28,844 nt of DNA from a virus: the IMG/VR virus record IMGVR_UViG_3300030329_000641, positions 1-28,844 of that record; one strand, given 5' to 3'. The stretch's first letter is position 1. Each line of letters begins with the position of its first letter. Positions 1 to 6,138 of this stretch are shown here, piece by piece. Made by a program: the position numbers and the translations under genes. A model generated the notes under the pieces. That model did not search any database and was not told where the DNA came from. It was given only the letters and a program-made list of their open reading frames with translations.

Positions 1-31
1 TTAATAATTTCTCTTTTTTATTCTGTGCCAT
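1..31 (-). CDS. Small terminase, 5' fragment (continues at right end)
   Basis: The ATG at 31-29 and the following codons encode the first ten residues of the small terminase, MAQNKKEKLL, before the window ends. The complete gene is at 28428-28775. This is a window-edge duplicate produced by the terminal overlap, not a second gene. Confidence 0.9.
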   Translation of the reverse strand, partial: MAQNKKEKLL

Positions 32-98
32 TTGTATTATTTTATCTTTACATTATAACCTTGTTTCTTTAGGTCATTGTACAATTCTTGTGCCTTAA
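1..98. repeat. Left copy of terminal overlap (circular junction)
   Basis: Bases 1-98 are identical to 28745-28842; the next base differs (C at 99, T at 28843) and the last base agrees. Joining the two copies restores intact ParB-like and small terminase genes, so this is most simply the overlap of a circular or circularly permuted genome. A true short direct terminal repeat is less likely because the copies lie inside coding sequence, but sequence alone cannot exclude it. Confidence 0.9.
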
Positions 99-537
99 CT
101 TCATCATCTTCTTTAATAGTTATTGTTGCACTATTATCTTGCTCTACTAGCTTGTCTATATTAACATCTAAGTCAATATGCTTAAAACCCCAATCAACAA
201 GCTCATCAATATCAAATTCATTCGCCAGTATATCCATGTCAAACTCCCCTGTGTTTTTGTTAAGACGTATATTTAATTCTCTTTCTTGTTCTTTGTTAAG
301 GTTTAATATTATACAGCCTATATCTTTATATCCTAGTTCTTTACATATTTTTAAACGCTGATGCCCACCAATTACTACATAATAATTTTCTGTGAAATAT
401 TCGTTAACTATTATAGGGTCGACCAATCCAAACTTAGTAATACTTTCTTTTAAAGATTTAAAATCCTTTGTACTAATCTGTCTAGGATTATACGTTGCAG
501 CTTTAAGTTTATTAATTTCTATTTTCTCTATATTCAT
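37..537 (-). CDS. ParB/Srx-like nuclease-domain protein
   Basis: A 166-residue protein with a ParB-type N-terminal domain: YNPRQIS (16-22), the FGLVDPIIVN stretch (37-45), and the signature VIGGHQRLK (55-63) followed by a KELGYKDI helix. The rest (QERELNIRLNKNTGEFD and an acidic segment) matches the extension seen in phage ParB-like proteins encoded next to terminase. In plasmid segregation such domains bind DNA and CTP; in phages the role is unclear, with packaging or DNA modification suggested by position. It overlaps the HNH gene upstream by 26 bp and lies 5 bp before the small terminase once the circle is closed. The family call is firm, the function is inferred. Confidence 0.85.
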   Translation of the reverse strand: MNIEKIEINKLKAATYNPRQISTKDFKSLKESITKFGLVDPIIVNEYFTENYYVVIGGHQRLKICKELGYKDIGCIILNLNKEQERELNIRLNKNTGEFDMDILANEFDIDELVDWGFKHIDLDVNIDKLVEQDNSATITIKEDDEVKAQELYNDLKKQGYNVKIK

Positions 538-850
538 CTAATTTCTTATTTATGTCTATTAGTGCGTAAATTTGTGTACATACCATTTCCAAATGTTTTA
601 TCCTACAGTAAGCGTTAAAACACGAATCACCTTCTGCTTTAATGTGACATTCTCTGCATAATCCAACCAAGTTTTCAATGTAATCATTTGTCACCTTGTT
701 TCTAGTTCTTTTCTCTAAGTGATGTATATCTACAGCAGGTGCATTACACATTTCACACGGTATATAGGTGTCTGATGTATCATAACCAAAAAAGTCAAGA
801 TATACTTTCGTATGCTTTTGCACGTCTATCGACTTTATGTAAATTATCAC
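512..850 (-). CDS. HNH endonuclease
   Basis: A 112-residue protein with an HNH metal-finger: CEMC (33-36), VDIHHLEKR (41-49), an Asn in ENLVGLC, and CREC (66-69) followed by H and K. This Zn-clamped HNH form is common beside phage terminases, where it can assist cos cleavage or packaging. The frame opens with GTG at 850, and a second GTG lies at 823; no ATG precedes the nuclease motif, so the start is uncertain. It overlaps the 52-residue cysteine-rich ORF upstream by 56 bp and the ParB-like gene downstream by 26 bp, in a tightly packed operon leading to terminase. It could alternatively be a homing nuclease, but its place in the operon favours packaging. Confidence 0.85.
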   Translation of the reverse strand: MIIYIKSIDVQKHTKVYLDFFGYDTSDTYIPCEMCNAPAVDIHHLEKRTRNKVTNDYIENLVGLCRECHIKAEGDSCFNAYCRIKHLEMVCTQIYALIDINKKLDEYRENRN

Positions 851-953
851 TAGGTAGTGTTAGTATAAAATCACCATTACAAAAATGGCATTTACCTTTT
901 TCCATTAATGTAACTCTAACACAGCTACAACAAAATCTAAACTTCTGACTCAT
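795..953 (-). CDS. Small cysteine-rich (zinc-ribbon-like) protein, 52 aa
   Basis: Reading the minus strand from ATG at 953 to TGA at 797-795 gives a 52-residue protein starting MSQKFRFCCSC and containing a second Cys pair in KCHFCNG. The CxxC pairs about 12 residues apart suggest a small zinc ribbon. The start overlaps the end of the upstream 126-residue gene by 17 bp, like other gene junctions here, and the 3' end overlaps the HNH frame by 56 bp. It is either a separate DNA- or protein-binding partner of the HNH nuclease or its N-terminal part joined by frameshift. Function unknown; reality supported by coupling and the conserved-looking Cys pattern. Confidence 0.6.
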   Translation of the reverse strand: MSQKFRFCCSCVRVTLMEKGKCHFCNGDFILTLPSDNLHKVDRRAKAYESIS

Positions 954-1317
954 TTTTACAACTGTTTACATATACCTTAGCTAATTGTGCTAGTGTCTGT
1001 TGTACACAGCTACCGCAGCTACTTGCTTTTTTATTAGCATTAAATACTTTATTATATAGCTTGACCATAATAGCTTGGTCTTGTCCACTTATTGTCCCCT
1101 TTGTTCTTGGCAACACTTCTTCATATATCTTTAACTCATCTTCTGTAAATTGTCTAACCTTAGAATATGGAAACATCTTATTCAAAGCTTCCTTCCTTTC
1201 ACTACATTTACAGTCAATTCCTGTAACTTCGCTTATTTTGTCTACAACCTTTTTTATACCTGTCGCCTTTGTGATGCGTTCTATTGAATCCCCTAAACCT
1301 TTACTTTGTTTGCTCAT
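937..1317 (-). CDS. Conserved phage protein, Cys-rich, function unknown (126 aa)
   Basis: A 126-residue protein beginning MSKQSKGLGDSIERITKATG. It has a CKC motif (37-39) followed by ERKEALNKMFPY, and a second Cys cluster, SCGSC, near residue 100, suggesting a bound metal. Proteins with this GLGDxIxxITKATGIKK start and a Cys-x-Cys are, from memory, frequent in phages and prophages of Bacteroidota, without a known role. The ATG at 1317 overlaps the end of the 80-residue gene upstream by 17 bp. Its position between replication and packaging genes hints at a DNA-related task, but that is only context. Confidence 0.75.
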   Translation of the reverse strand: MSKQSKGLGDSIERITKATGIKKVVDKISEVTGIDCKCSERKEALNKMFPYSKVRQFTEDELKIYEEVLPRTKGTISGQDQAIMVKLYNKVFNANKKASSCGSCVQQTLAQLAKVYVNSCKNESEV

Positions 1318-1543
1318 TGTTTAATTCTTTTAAAATTTTCTTTTTTAATTTAACATCGTCTAATATGTTAAATGTTCTATTTAGCATAACATTAATAGAA
1401 TTTGTTATTATGTTCATATAGTGTGGTTGTTCAGCTAAAAAATACTCTTTTCCCTTTTCATCTTTAAATGACAAAACACTATCTGCTTTAAAATCTGTAC
1501 TTTTACAATTCTTTAATGCTCTTATTATTCTAGTTTTTTTCAT
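1301..1543 (-). CDS. Hypothetical protein, 80 aa
   Basis: An 80-residue basic protein starting MKKTRIIRAL and ending in a Lys-rich helix (VKLKKKILKELNNEQTK). I do not recognise a family. It is accepted as real because its start overlaps the end of the 49-residue ORF upstream by 14 bp, and its stop overlaps the next gene by 17 bp, the pattern of translational coupling seen through this operon. No membrane segment or signal peptide is visible. Confidence 0.65.
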   Translation of the reverse strand: MKKTRIIRALKNCKSTDFKADSVLSFKDEKGKEYFLAEQPHYMNIITNSINVMLNRTFNILDDVKLKKKILKELNNEQTK

Positions 1544-1679
1544 TTTGACTCATTGCTTTAAATAGTTCGACCATTTCAGGGGGTAATTCACTAATATCTT
1601 TTTCTAATTGTTCAAAGTCACCTGTGTTTAAATAATTGTCTTTTATTTTTAAAAGGTGATCTATCATATTATCTTTCAT
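1530..1679 (-). CDS. Small acidic hypothetical protein, 49 aa
   Basis: The gap between the sigma-like gene and the 80-residue gene holds an ORF from ATG 1679 to TAG 1532-1530: 49 residues, starting MKDNMIDHLLKIKDNYLN, acidic and probably helical, with LPPEMVELFKAM near the C-terminus. It overlaps its neighbours by 11 and 14 bp, which fits the operon and argues against chance. The acidic helical character would suit a protein-binding adaptor, but no family is recognised. Confidence 0.65.
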   Translation of the reverse strand: MKDNMIDHLLKIKDNYLNTGDFEQLEKDISELPPEMVELFKAMSQNEKN

Positions 1680-2175
1680 TGATTAAATAGTTTTTTACGT
1701 TTCTAATTGCTTTGTATAATGTGTTCTTATTAATCTTAGTCGCCTTAGCCATTTCTGATAGGCTAAAATTTTCTCTATAATACAATTTGAATACCTCAGC
1801 ATCAAACCAATATAAATCCTTTAGCTTTTCTTCAATCCAATCTAGCTTAACTTCTATTTCTTCTTTTTTCTTTTTATTGCTTTTAGATGTATCGGCACTT
1901 ATACATTCTATAGTTTGCGTTGCGTGATATTCATAATACTTCTTATACTTATAATAGTATCTGCTAGTTTTAGAATGATACTGATTAATCATTACTCTAA
2001 CAGCATAAAATGTCATTTGGTTCTTTTCTATTATTTCTCTTAATCGTATTTGGTCGCATTTATATAATTCTTCTATGACAAAATGTAATAGTTCTTCATA
2101 CTCTTTAATACCTGCTATGTTCAGTGCTACATCTTTTAGCCTGTCATAGTTTTTTATAAGGTATTCGTCTAACAT
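1669..2175 (-). CDS. Sigma-factor-like HTH protein
   Basis: A 168-residue protein whose C-terminus (about 115-165) resembles sigma-70 region 4: a helix with YWFDAEVFKLYYRENFSLS, then EMAKATKINKNTLYKAIRNV, a typical helix-turn-helix with recognition helix. A Lys/Asp linker precedes it, and the N-terminal half is helical without a clear region 2. It may act as a phage transcription regulator for late genes, perhaps by guiding host RNA polymerase. The ATG at 2175 overlaps the upstream gene by 7 bp. The HTH is clear; calling it a working sigma factor is inference. Confidence 0.7.
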   Translation of the reverse strand: MLDEYLIKNYDRLKDVALNIAGIKEYEELLHFVIEELYKCDQIRLREIIEKNQMTFYAVRVMINQYHSKTSRYYYKYKKYYEYHATQTIECISADTSKSNKKKKEEIEVKLDWIEEKLKDLYWFDAEVFKLYYRENFSLSEMAKATKINKNTLYKAIRNVKNYLINER

Positions 2176-2450
2176 ATTTTAATCACCGAAGGTATTTTAT
2201 ATTTTTTCATTAAGTTGTATTCTACATTAGATAATTTGCCTGTGTGTATCTCTATAATATTGTCAAATCTACTATGTAGTTTTTTATAAATATAATTTAA
2301 TATACTTTCGTTTTTTTTCAAATCTCTTAAAATAAAATTCAATTCAGCGCCACTATCGAATAAAATTGTGAACAAGTAATTGTTAGTATCTACATAATCC
2401 CAATGCAATCTTCCGCTTCTACTATTAAAAAATGTCGGTTTAACTTTCAT
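2169..2450 (-). CDS. Hypothetical protein, 93 aa
   Basis: A 93-residue basic protein starting MKVKPTFFNSRSGRLHWDYV, rich in aromatic and charged residues, with no motif I can name. Its ATG shares bases with the TAA of the VRR-NUC gene (TAATG), and its stop overlaps the sigma-like gene start, so it is translated as part of the early operon. A small nuclease partner or DNA-binding protein is possible from context only. Confidence 0.65.
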   Translation of the reverse strand: MKVKPTFFNSRSGRLHWDYVDTNNYLFTILFDSGAELNFILRDLKKNESILNYIYKKLHSRFDNIIEIHTGKLSNVEYNLMKKYKIPSVIKIC

Positions 2451-2785
2451 TAAAATTTTAAGTAAGTATCTATTATTTCTATTGTTTGGTCTAATCCATT
2501 ACTAGTCATAGCTAAATAACCTCTTTCAGTTAATTTGTTTAACCAAGTTAATTGTTCTACTGTAGGTTTATTATATCCGACCTTTAATTCTATTGCTAAT
2601 CCGTGATAACTTCCTCTAGGTTCATAAATAAATAAATCGGGAAAACCACGCTTATATCCGCTTTTTTTGGCTCTAATTCTAACAGACATGTGTGCTTGAT
2701 AATTGCCGCCCATAGAACCACAGTATAAAACATTCTGTAAGTCTAAATATTTACACACAGCTTTTTGTAATTGATATTCTTTCAT
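2450..2785 (-). CDS. VRR-NUC domain nuclease
   Basis: A 111-residue protein that is essentially one VRR-NUC (PD-(D/E)xK) domain: N-terminal YQLQKAVCKYL, the GFPDLFIY strand with Asp50, then GLAIELKVG with Glu66 and Lys68, then PTVEQLTWLNKLTERGY. These are the expected metal-binding and catalytic residues. Stand-alone VRR-NUC proteins in phages are thought to act as structure-specific or Holliday-junction nucleases during replication and before packaging. It lies 1 bp after the Dam-type methyltransferase gene and overlaps the next gene as TAATG. Confidence 0.9.
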   Translation of the reverse strand: MKEYQLQKAVCKYLDLQNVLYCGSMGGNYQAHMSVRIRAKKSGYKRGFPDLFIYEPRGSYHGLAIELKVGYNKPTVEQLTWLNKLTERGYLAMTSNGLDQTIEIIDTYLKF

Positions 2786-2786
2786 A

Positions 2787-3200
2787 TTAAAATATTACTA
2801 TCATTGAATCGTGCATACCACATTTATTATCTACATATTCACCTTTAGTATTATATCCACTAAATTTTAACCTGCCTTTTATGAATCTAATTTCTTTTTT
2901 ATTAGGCAATATATGATCGTGGAATATCTTTGTACTTGTAGATACAGGGAGTAGCATTACACATAGTTTACCTTTTCTACTTTCTTCTATTGCTTTCATA
3001 ATAAATGCCTCTTTTAATTTTCTACTGTAAGGGGGATTTATAAAGTTTCTAAAACCCCATTCTATTTCTAATCCATTCCAAGACATATCGTGTTGATAAG
3101 GACAAGGATCAAAATTAAAATTAAATTCTTCATTAAGTTTATTATAAAATTCGGTTGGTGTTTTCCAATCGTCTTTGTGTTCTAAGTTTCTGTTTTTCAT
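2787..3200 (-). CDS. dam: Phage N6-adenine DNA methyltransferase (Dam-type, PF05869-like)
   Basis: A 137-residue protein with the features of the phage Dam family: DDWKTPTEFYNKL at 10-22, FNFDPCP at 28-34, and the catalytic NPPY at 55-58, followed by LCVMLLPVSTSTKIFHD and an RFIKGRLKF strand. It would transfer a methyl group from S-adenosylmethionine to adenine N6 in DNA, protecting phage DNA from host restriction or marking replication. The length is normal for these minimal enzymes. Its ATG overlaps the TGA of the 38-residue membrane peptide. Target sequence cannot be read from the protein. Confidence 0.92.
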   Translation of the reverse strand: MKNRNLEHKDDWKTPTEFYNKLNEEFNFNFDPCPYQHDMSWNGLEIEWGFRNFINPPYSRKLKEAFIMKAIEESRKGKLCVMLLPVSTSTKIFHDHILPNKKEIRFIKGRLKFSGYNTKGEYVDNKCGMHDSMIVIF

Positions 3201-3313
3201 CTGTAAAATTTATAAATTATATAAGACAATATTGGTGTTGTCATTAGTATTGTAAATACGTTAATATGGGGTTCACCACAAATACCTAATAAATGTTTTA
3301 AAACTTCAATCAT
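3197..3313 (-). CDS. Predicted 38-aa single-pass membrane peptide
   Basis: The gap between the two methyltransferases is filled by an ORF from ATG 3313 to TGA 3199-3197: 38 residues starting MIEVLKHLLGICGEPH and continuing in a hydrophobic stretch, NVFTILMTTPILSYIIYKF, that can span the membrane, with a basic end. Both ends overlap neighbouring genes by four bases (ATGA), so it is translationally coupled on both sides. I recall small proteins with a GxCGExH motif near a membrane helix from other Bacteroidota phages, but cannot verify that. Function unknown. Confidence 0.6.
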   Translation of the reverse strand: MIEVLKHLLGICGEPHINVFTILMTTPILSYIIYKFYR

Positions 3314-3954
3314 ACTTTGTAATTATTTATTCTTTGTTCTGCTATTTTAAAAGTTTTTAAATCTAACTCACTACCAAAATAATTGGCTTTTAGTTTTTTT
3401 ACACAAACACCAAAAGTTCCACTTCCCATAAAACCGTCCCAAACTTTATCATCTTTAGATACAATCCATTCTAGTATTGGCATTACTAATTTTTCAGGTT
3501 TACTCCACACCCCCAATACTTTATTTACATTTCGTGGCACTTCAATTACACTATTTAGCATTTTTCTTTTTCTTGGTGTATATATTCTATTTCCTAAATT
3601 TTTATCTTTCCCAATACAACCCTTTCCTTTTCTTTTTGGCGATCTATCTGCATTATACTCTCCTGTATACGCTTCGTTTTTTAATTCTCCATATATTAAA
3701 ATATGTTCGTGTGTATGTCTAGGCATTTTGTGACTCACCCATCTACCATCTTTAAAGTGCCATATCATTTCAAATCTTGGAACACCAAAAATTTTATTAA
3801 CATAGTGCCTGTTCTGAAAGTTTGTGAAACAAACATAAGTTTTTGCATTAGGTATATAATTTATATTTTTCCAATCATTAAATGGTGGGTCAAAAAGACA
3901 AACATCAAAATCTCCTTTGTTTTTTTTATAATCTATATTTTTTAATATTATCAT
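3310..3954 (-). CDS. DNA methyltransferase, beta class (N4-cytosine/N6-adenine)
   Basis: A 214-residue methyltransferase in beta-class order: catalytic motif IV DPPF at 22-25, a long variable region (residues 60-145) with many basic residues that would form the target-recognition part, SKPEKL at 151-156, then the S-adenosylmethionine site DGFMGSGTFG at 173-182 and NYFGSELD at 191-198. DPPF suits either N6-adenine or N4-cytosine methylation. Start ATG 3954 overlaps the initiator stop (TAATG). No restriction endonuclease partner is nearby, so an orphan protective role is likely. Confidence 0.9.
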   Translation of the reverse strand: MIILKNIDYKKNKGDFDVCLFDPPFNDWKNINYIPNAKTYVCFTNFQNRHYVNKIFGVPRFEMIWHFKDGRWVSHKMPRHTHEHILIYGELKNEAYTGEYNADRSPKRKGKGCIGKDKNLGNRIYTPRKRKMLNSVIEVPRNVNKVLGVWSKPEKLVMPILEWIVSKDDKVWDGFMGSGTFGVCVKKLKANYFGSELDLKTFKIAEQRINNYKV

Positions 3955-4724
3955 TATACTTTATGTTTTTTTCTCCATACTGTACCTGCTGTAGGTGAAT
4001 ATACTGTTTCAAATCCTAAGTCCTTTAAATACTTAGTGTATTCTTGTTGTCCTTTTGCATCTAGCTTTTTAAATGTGTATTCATCAAAGTATTCAGGAAA
4101 TTTTGACTGCTGGTTTTTATTAAATCCATTAGACGCCCACCTTTTTAATCTTAGGTTTATATCAAATGTCTTTTGCATCTCAGCTCTAAACTTAGAACCA
4201 CTCTTATTCTTTTCTGTCCAATACAAGAAAAAATCATTTTTATCTTCTTCACTTATATCTTTAATAGCGTGAATGGACTTTTTAAAGTCCTCTATTCTTT
4301 TATTAATATTAATACTTTTACTATTACTAATACTATTACTAATACTAATACTAGCAGAGCGTTTGCTATGCGGTCGCAATGCAACCGCATTATTCCATCT
4401 TTTAGCTGCATTTTCTTTAGCCTTAATCGACTTGTTATTTATTTCTTCTATATGTTGATTTAAACGCTTAGAATAAAAACAACCATCTTCTATTACAAAT
4501 AGATCAAAATCTTCTATAACAGCCTTTAATTTGTCTGCATCACATTGTAAACTATATGCTAGTGGTTCATAGTCATCAATACATAGTTTGTTTTCTTCTT
4601 TAAATAATAATTCTAATACAGCCCAGAATATACCATAAGATTCTATCCCTAGTTTACTACGCATTATTATTATTTTGTAATCTGTAAAGCTGTCTGATTG
4701 ATGTAAGAAGTAAGTTTTTTTCAT
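3954..4724 (-). CDS. Replication initiator, Lin1244/DnaD-like (DUF4373-type)
   Basis: A 256-residue protein starting at ATG 4724 (MKKTYFLHQSDSFTDYKI). The N-terminal 100 residues carry the winged-helix pattern of Lin1244/Lin1753-type phage initiators (short DxKI..MRSKLGIESYGIFWAVLE). A low-complexity Ser/Ile/Asn linker (about 128-147) joins it to a C-terminal part with YWTEKN...FRAEMQKTFDINLRLKRWASN, typical of the DnaD-like end. An upstream in-frame ATG at 4757 is rejected because it would place the start inside a terminator. The linker DNA is origin-like. It probably opens the phage origin and recruits host helicase; no phage helicase or polymerase is present. Confidence 0.8.
   Translation of the reverse strand: MKKTYFLHQSDSFTDYKIIIMRSKLGIESYGIFWAVLELLFKEENKLCIDDYEPLAYSLQCDADKLKAVIEDFDLFVIEDGCFYSKRLNQHIEEINNKSIKAKENAAKRWNNAVALRPHSKRSASISISNSISNSKSININKRIEDFKKSIHAIKDISEEDKNDFFLYWTEKNKSGSKFRAEMQKTFDINLRLKRWASNGFNKNQQSKFPEYFDEYTFKKLDAKGQQEYTKYLKDLGFETVYSPTAGTVWRKKHKV
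4275..4390. other. Candidate replication origin inside initiator gene
   Basis: An AT-only tract with two perfect 12-bp direct repeats (ATTACTAATACT at 4323-4334 and 4335-4346) plus a half unit (4347-4352) lies between two inverted repeats: GGACTTT/AAAGTCC (4275-4290) and ATGCGGT/ACCGCAT (4368-4374 and 4384-4390, loop 9), the latter a GC-rich island in AT-rich DNA. The position within the linker of the initiator gene is that of the lambda origin in gene O. This is inference from layout. Confidence 0.45.
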
Positions 4725-4736
4725 AGTTAAATATAT

Positions 4737-4762
4737 AAAAAACCCCCTATATTCCAAGGGGG
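4737..4762 (-). terminator. Rho-independent terminator after SSB gene
   Basis: On the minus strand five C (4762-4758), a ten-base loop and five G (4747-4743) are followed at once by six T (4742-4737). It begins 6 bp after the SSB stop and lies before the initiator ATG at 4724, so it would limit read-through from the control region into replication and later genes. Confidence 0.8.
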
Positions 4763-4768
4763 CTATTA

Positions 4769-5098
4769 TTAAAATGGTGCATTATTATCACTTGCTAAAG
4801 ATTCCATAGTTTGCTGTTCTCTAATTCTACAGTTCTTAATCATAAGAGTATTATAAAACTTACCTTTATATTCTCTACATTTTATATAAAAATCAATATC
4901 TACATATTGTTCTACAGCTAATTTTTTTGAGTGTTCTATTGTGTCAATAGAGGTTTGTCCAAATAATTCAAACTGCATAGTGTGTCTAAATCCTGAATCT
5001 GATTCCTCTATTGTAATTAGCTTTTTGGCAAAATCACCTTTAGCTGTGTTAATATTTTGATCTTCTATATTTGTTATTCTTCCGTTAATTTTATACAT
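4769..5098 (-). CDS. ssb: Single-stranded DNA-binding protein (DUF3127-like OB fold)
   Basis: A 109-residue protein of the DUF3127 type, the SSB-like OB-fold family of Bacteroidota: MYKINGRITNIED start, KGDFAKKLITIEE, FRHTMQFELFGQTS, then YVDIDFYIKCREYKGKFYNTLMIKNCRI. The end, ASDNNAPF, resembles the acidic hydrophobic tip (DDxPF) by which SSB proteins contact partners. It would coat single-stranded DNA in replication and in the annealing recombination encoded upstream. It is followed within 6 bp by a terminator hairpin and is preceded by the annealing protein 11 bp away. Confidence 0.85.
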   Translation of the reverse strand: MYKINGRITNIEDQNINTAKGDFAKKLITIEESDSGFRHTMQFELFGQTSIDTIEHSKKLAVEQYVDIDFYIKCREYKGKFYNTLMIKNCRIREQQTMESLASDNNAPF

Positions 5099-5109
5099 AT
5101 CTATTTTTT

Positions 5110-5505
5110 TTAATTATTATTTCTTTTAAATGATTCGCTTTCATCTTCACCAAAAACACCAAGTTCGTAAAAACCCGCTAATTTAAGGACGGCACGGCTC
5201 ATAGCTCTTTTTTCCGCCATTTCCATAACATACCAACTATTAGTATTTCCGTCTTTAAATGTATTACCTTTTAAAGCACTGCCAAAGGTTTGTATTGTTT
5301 TTTCACCCACATTAGCACTTGCTTTAACTACTGCAAAATGGGGTTCACATTTAATAACGTCATAGACAATACTAATATCTATATTAGCTTGTATTTTATC
5401 AATACCTGCTCTTGTTATTATAGTATAATGTTGATGCTTAAATACATCTTCATCTGTTAAATTATTCTCTACAAATAATCTATTTAAAATATCTCTTTTA
5501 TTCAT
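5110..5505 (-). CDS. Probable single-strand annealing / recombination protein
   Basis: A 131-residue protein with a conserved pattern YTIITRAGIDKIQANIDISI, a central ASANVGEKTIQTFGSA strand, and the strong signature YVMEMAEKRAMSRAVLKLAG followed by FGEDES. The MAEKRAxxRAVLKL helix is found in phage annealing proteins of the Rad52/Sak-like kind and related families. It sits beside SSB, as annealing proteins usually do. It overlaps the HTH regulator gene by 8 bp. The exact family (Erf, Sak or another) cannot be settled by eye. Confidence 0.65.
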   Translation of the reverse strand: MNKRDILNRLFVENNLTDEDVFKHQHYTIITRAGIDKIQANIDISIVYDVIKCEPHFAVVKASANVGEKTIQTFGSALKGNTFKDGNTNSWYVMEMAEKRAMSRAVLKLAGFYELGVFGEDESESFKRNNN

Positions 5506-5713
5506 CAGTATTATTATTAGTTAAAAATTCAGTTATACTTAGATTAAGTATTGTACATAATCTTTCGGCTTCACTTATCTTTAGTGTGCCAGGATTCTTT
5601 AGTTTATTGAGCATTGTAGGATAACTCATTTCCATATACTCGGACAACTCTAATTTAGTTAGATCGTTTTCATACATAGCATAACCAATAATCCTTTTTA
5701 GTTTTTCATTCAT
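5498..5713 (-). CDS. HTH transcriptional regulator (Cro/CI-like)
   Basis: Starting at ATG 5713 the protein has 71 residues, MNEKLKRIIGYAMYENDLTK, then LELSEYMEMSYPTMLNKLKN, a typical helix-turn-helix, and SEAERLCTILNLSITEFL, as in Cro/C.AhdI-like regulators. An in-frame ATG at 5740 would add nine residues; the shorter start is chosen because the HTH family normally begins just before the first helix and an A-rich leader precedes it. It is first in the leftward early operon and faces the divergent control region, so it probably represses or switches these promoters. No antirepressor or integrase accompanies it. Confidence 0.8.
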   Translation of the reverse strand: MNEKLKRIIGYAMYENDLTKLELSEYMEMSYPTMLNKLKNPGTLKISEAERLCTILNLSITEFLTNNNTDE

Positions 5714-5766
5714 AGTTTTATATTTAAAATCATACAGCAATAATAATAAATATATTTGACATACAG

Positions 5767-5780
5767 TTAAATTAATTTAA
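5767..5780. promoter_or_regulatory. 14-bp perfect AT palindrome in control region
   Basis: TTAAATTAATTTAA is a perfect palindrome in the divergent intergenic region, 54 bp before the HTH gene start. It may be a second regulator-binding site; in DNA this AT-rich such a palindrome can also arise by chance. Confidence 0.35.
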
Positions 5781-5783
5781 TAG

Positions 5784-5808
5784 TTATTAACATTCGTATT
5801 GTTAATAA
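5784..5808. promoter_or_regulatory. Inverted-repeat operator candidate
   Basis: TTATTAAC (5784-5791) and its exact complement GTTAATAA (5801-5808) flank a 9-bp spacer, giving a 25-bp dyad midway between the divergent genes, just upstream of the forward promoter. Size and location suit a dimeric HTH repressor such as the one encoded at 5498-5713. Confidence 0.55.
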
Positions 5809-5826
5809 ATATAAACAATGCTTGTG

Positions 5827-5856
5827 TTTGTGTTAAATTTATTTTACATATATTTG
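5827..5856 (+). promoter_or_regulatory. Bacteroidota-type promoter for the plus-strand genes
   Basis: TTTG at 5827-5830 and TATATTTG at 5849-5856 (fits TAnnTTTG) are 18 bp apart, matching the -33/-7 elements used by the primary sigma factor of Bacteroidota. The predicted transcription start would be near 5863, about 25 bp before the first plus-strand ATG. Confidence 0.75.
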
Positions 5857-5886
5857 TGTCATACTAATTATTAAAATAATATAAAA

Positions 5887-6138
5887 ATGGGTGTAAATAT
5901 GATAGCTAAAAACATAGAATTAGATTTAGATGCTATGTCAGTTACTTTAACCGCTTTAAGTCAATATGAAGAAAAAATTTCTAAAATAATTGATAATTTA
6001 AAATTAAGACTTAACGCTGCTGATAGCACTTCTGAAATTAGAGATATACAATCAGACATGCGAAAGGCTGTAAATATAGTTCGAAACATACAAAAATCTA
6101 AAGAATCAATTAGTAACTCTGAAAAGAACATGTTATGA
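5887..6138 (+). CDS. Hypothetical coiled-coil-like protein, 83 aa
   Basis: An 83-residue, largely helical protein with heptad-like spacing (ALSQYEEKISKIIDNLKLRL and IQSDMRKAVNIVRNIQKSK), so probably a coiled coil. No family recognised. A second start at 5899 (MIAKNIELDLD) is possible. It is the first gene of the only rightward transcript, under the promoter at 5827-5856, and its end overlaps the next gene start by four bases (ATGA). Divergent from the regulator, it could be an early host-takeover or lysis/lysogeny-type control protein, though nothing direct shows this. Confidence 0.7.
   Translation: MGVNMIAKNIELDLDAMSVTLTALSQYEEKISKIIDNLKLRLNAADSTSEIRDIQSDMRKAVNIVRNIQKSKESISNSEKNML

Noticed and set aside
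3310-3954. Restriction-modification system
   Set aside because: Two methyltransferases are present but no cognate restriction endonuclease is recognisable; the VRR-NUC and HNH proteins are better explained by replication and packaging.
4725-4757. N-terminal 11-residue extension of the initiator
   Set aside because: It would place the start codon inside the terminator stem after the SSB gene; family members begin near MKKTYFLHQSDS.
5751-5758. Second TATATTTG (-7-like) box on the plus strand
   Set aside because: No TTTG lies 17-23 bp upstream, so only the box at 5849-5856 is called as a promoter.
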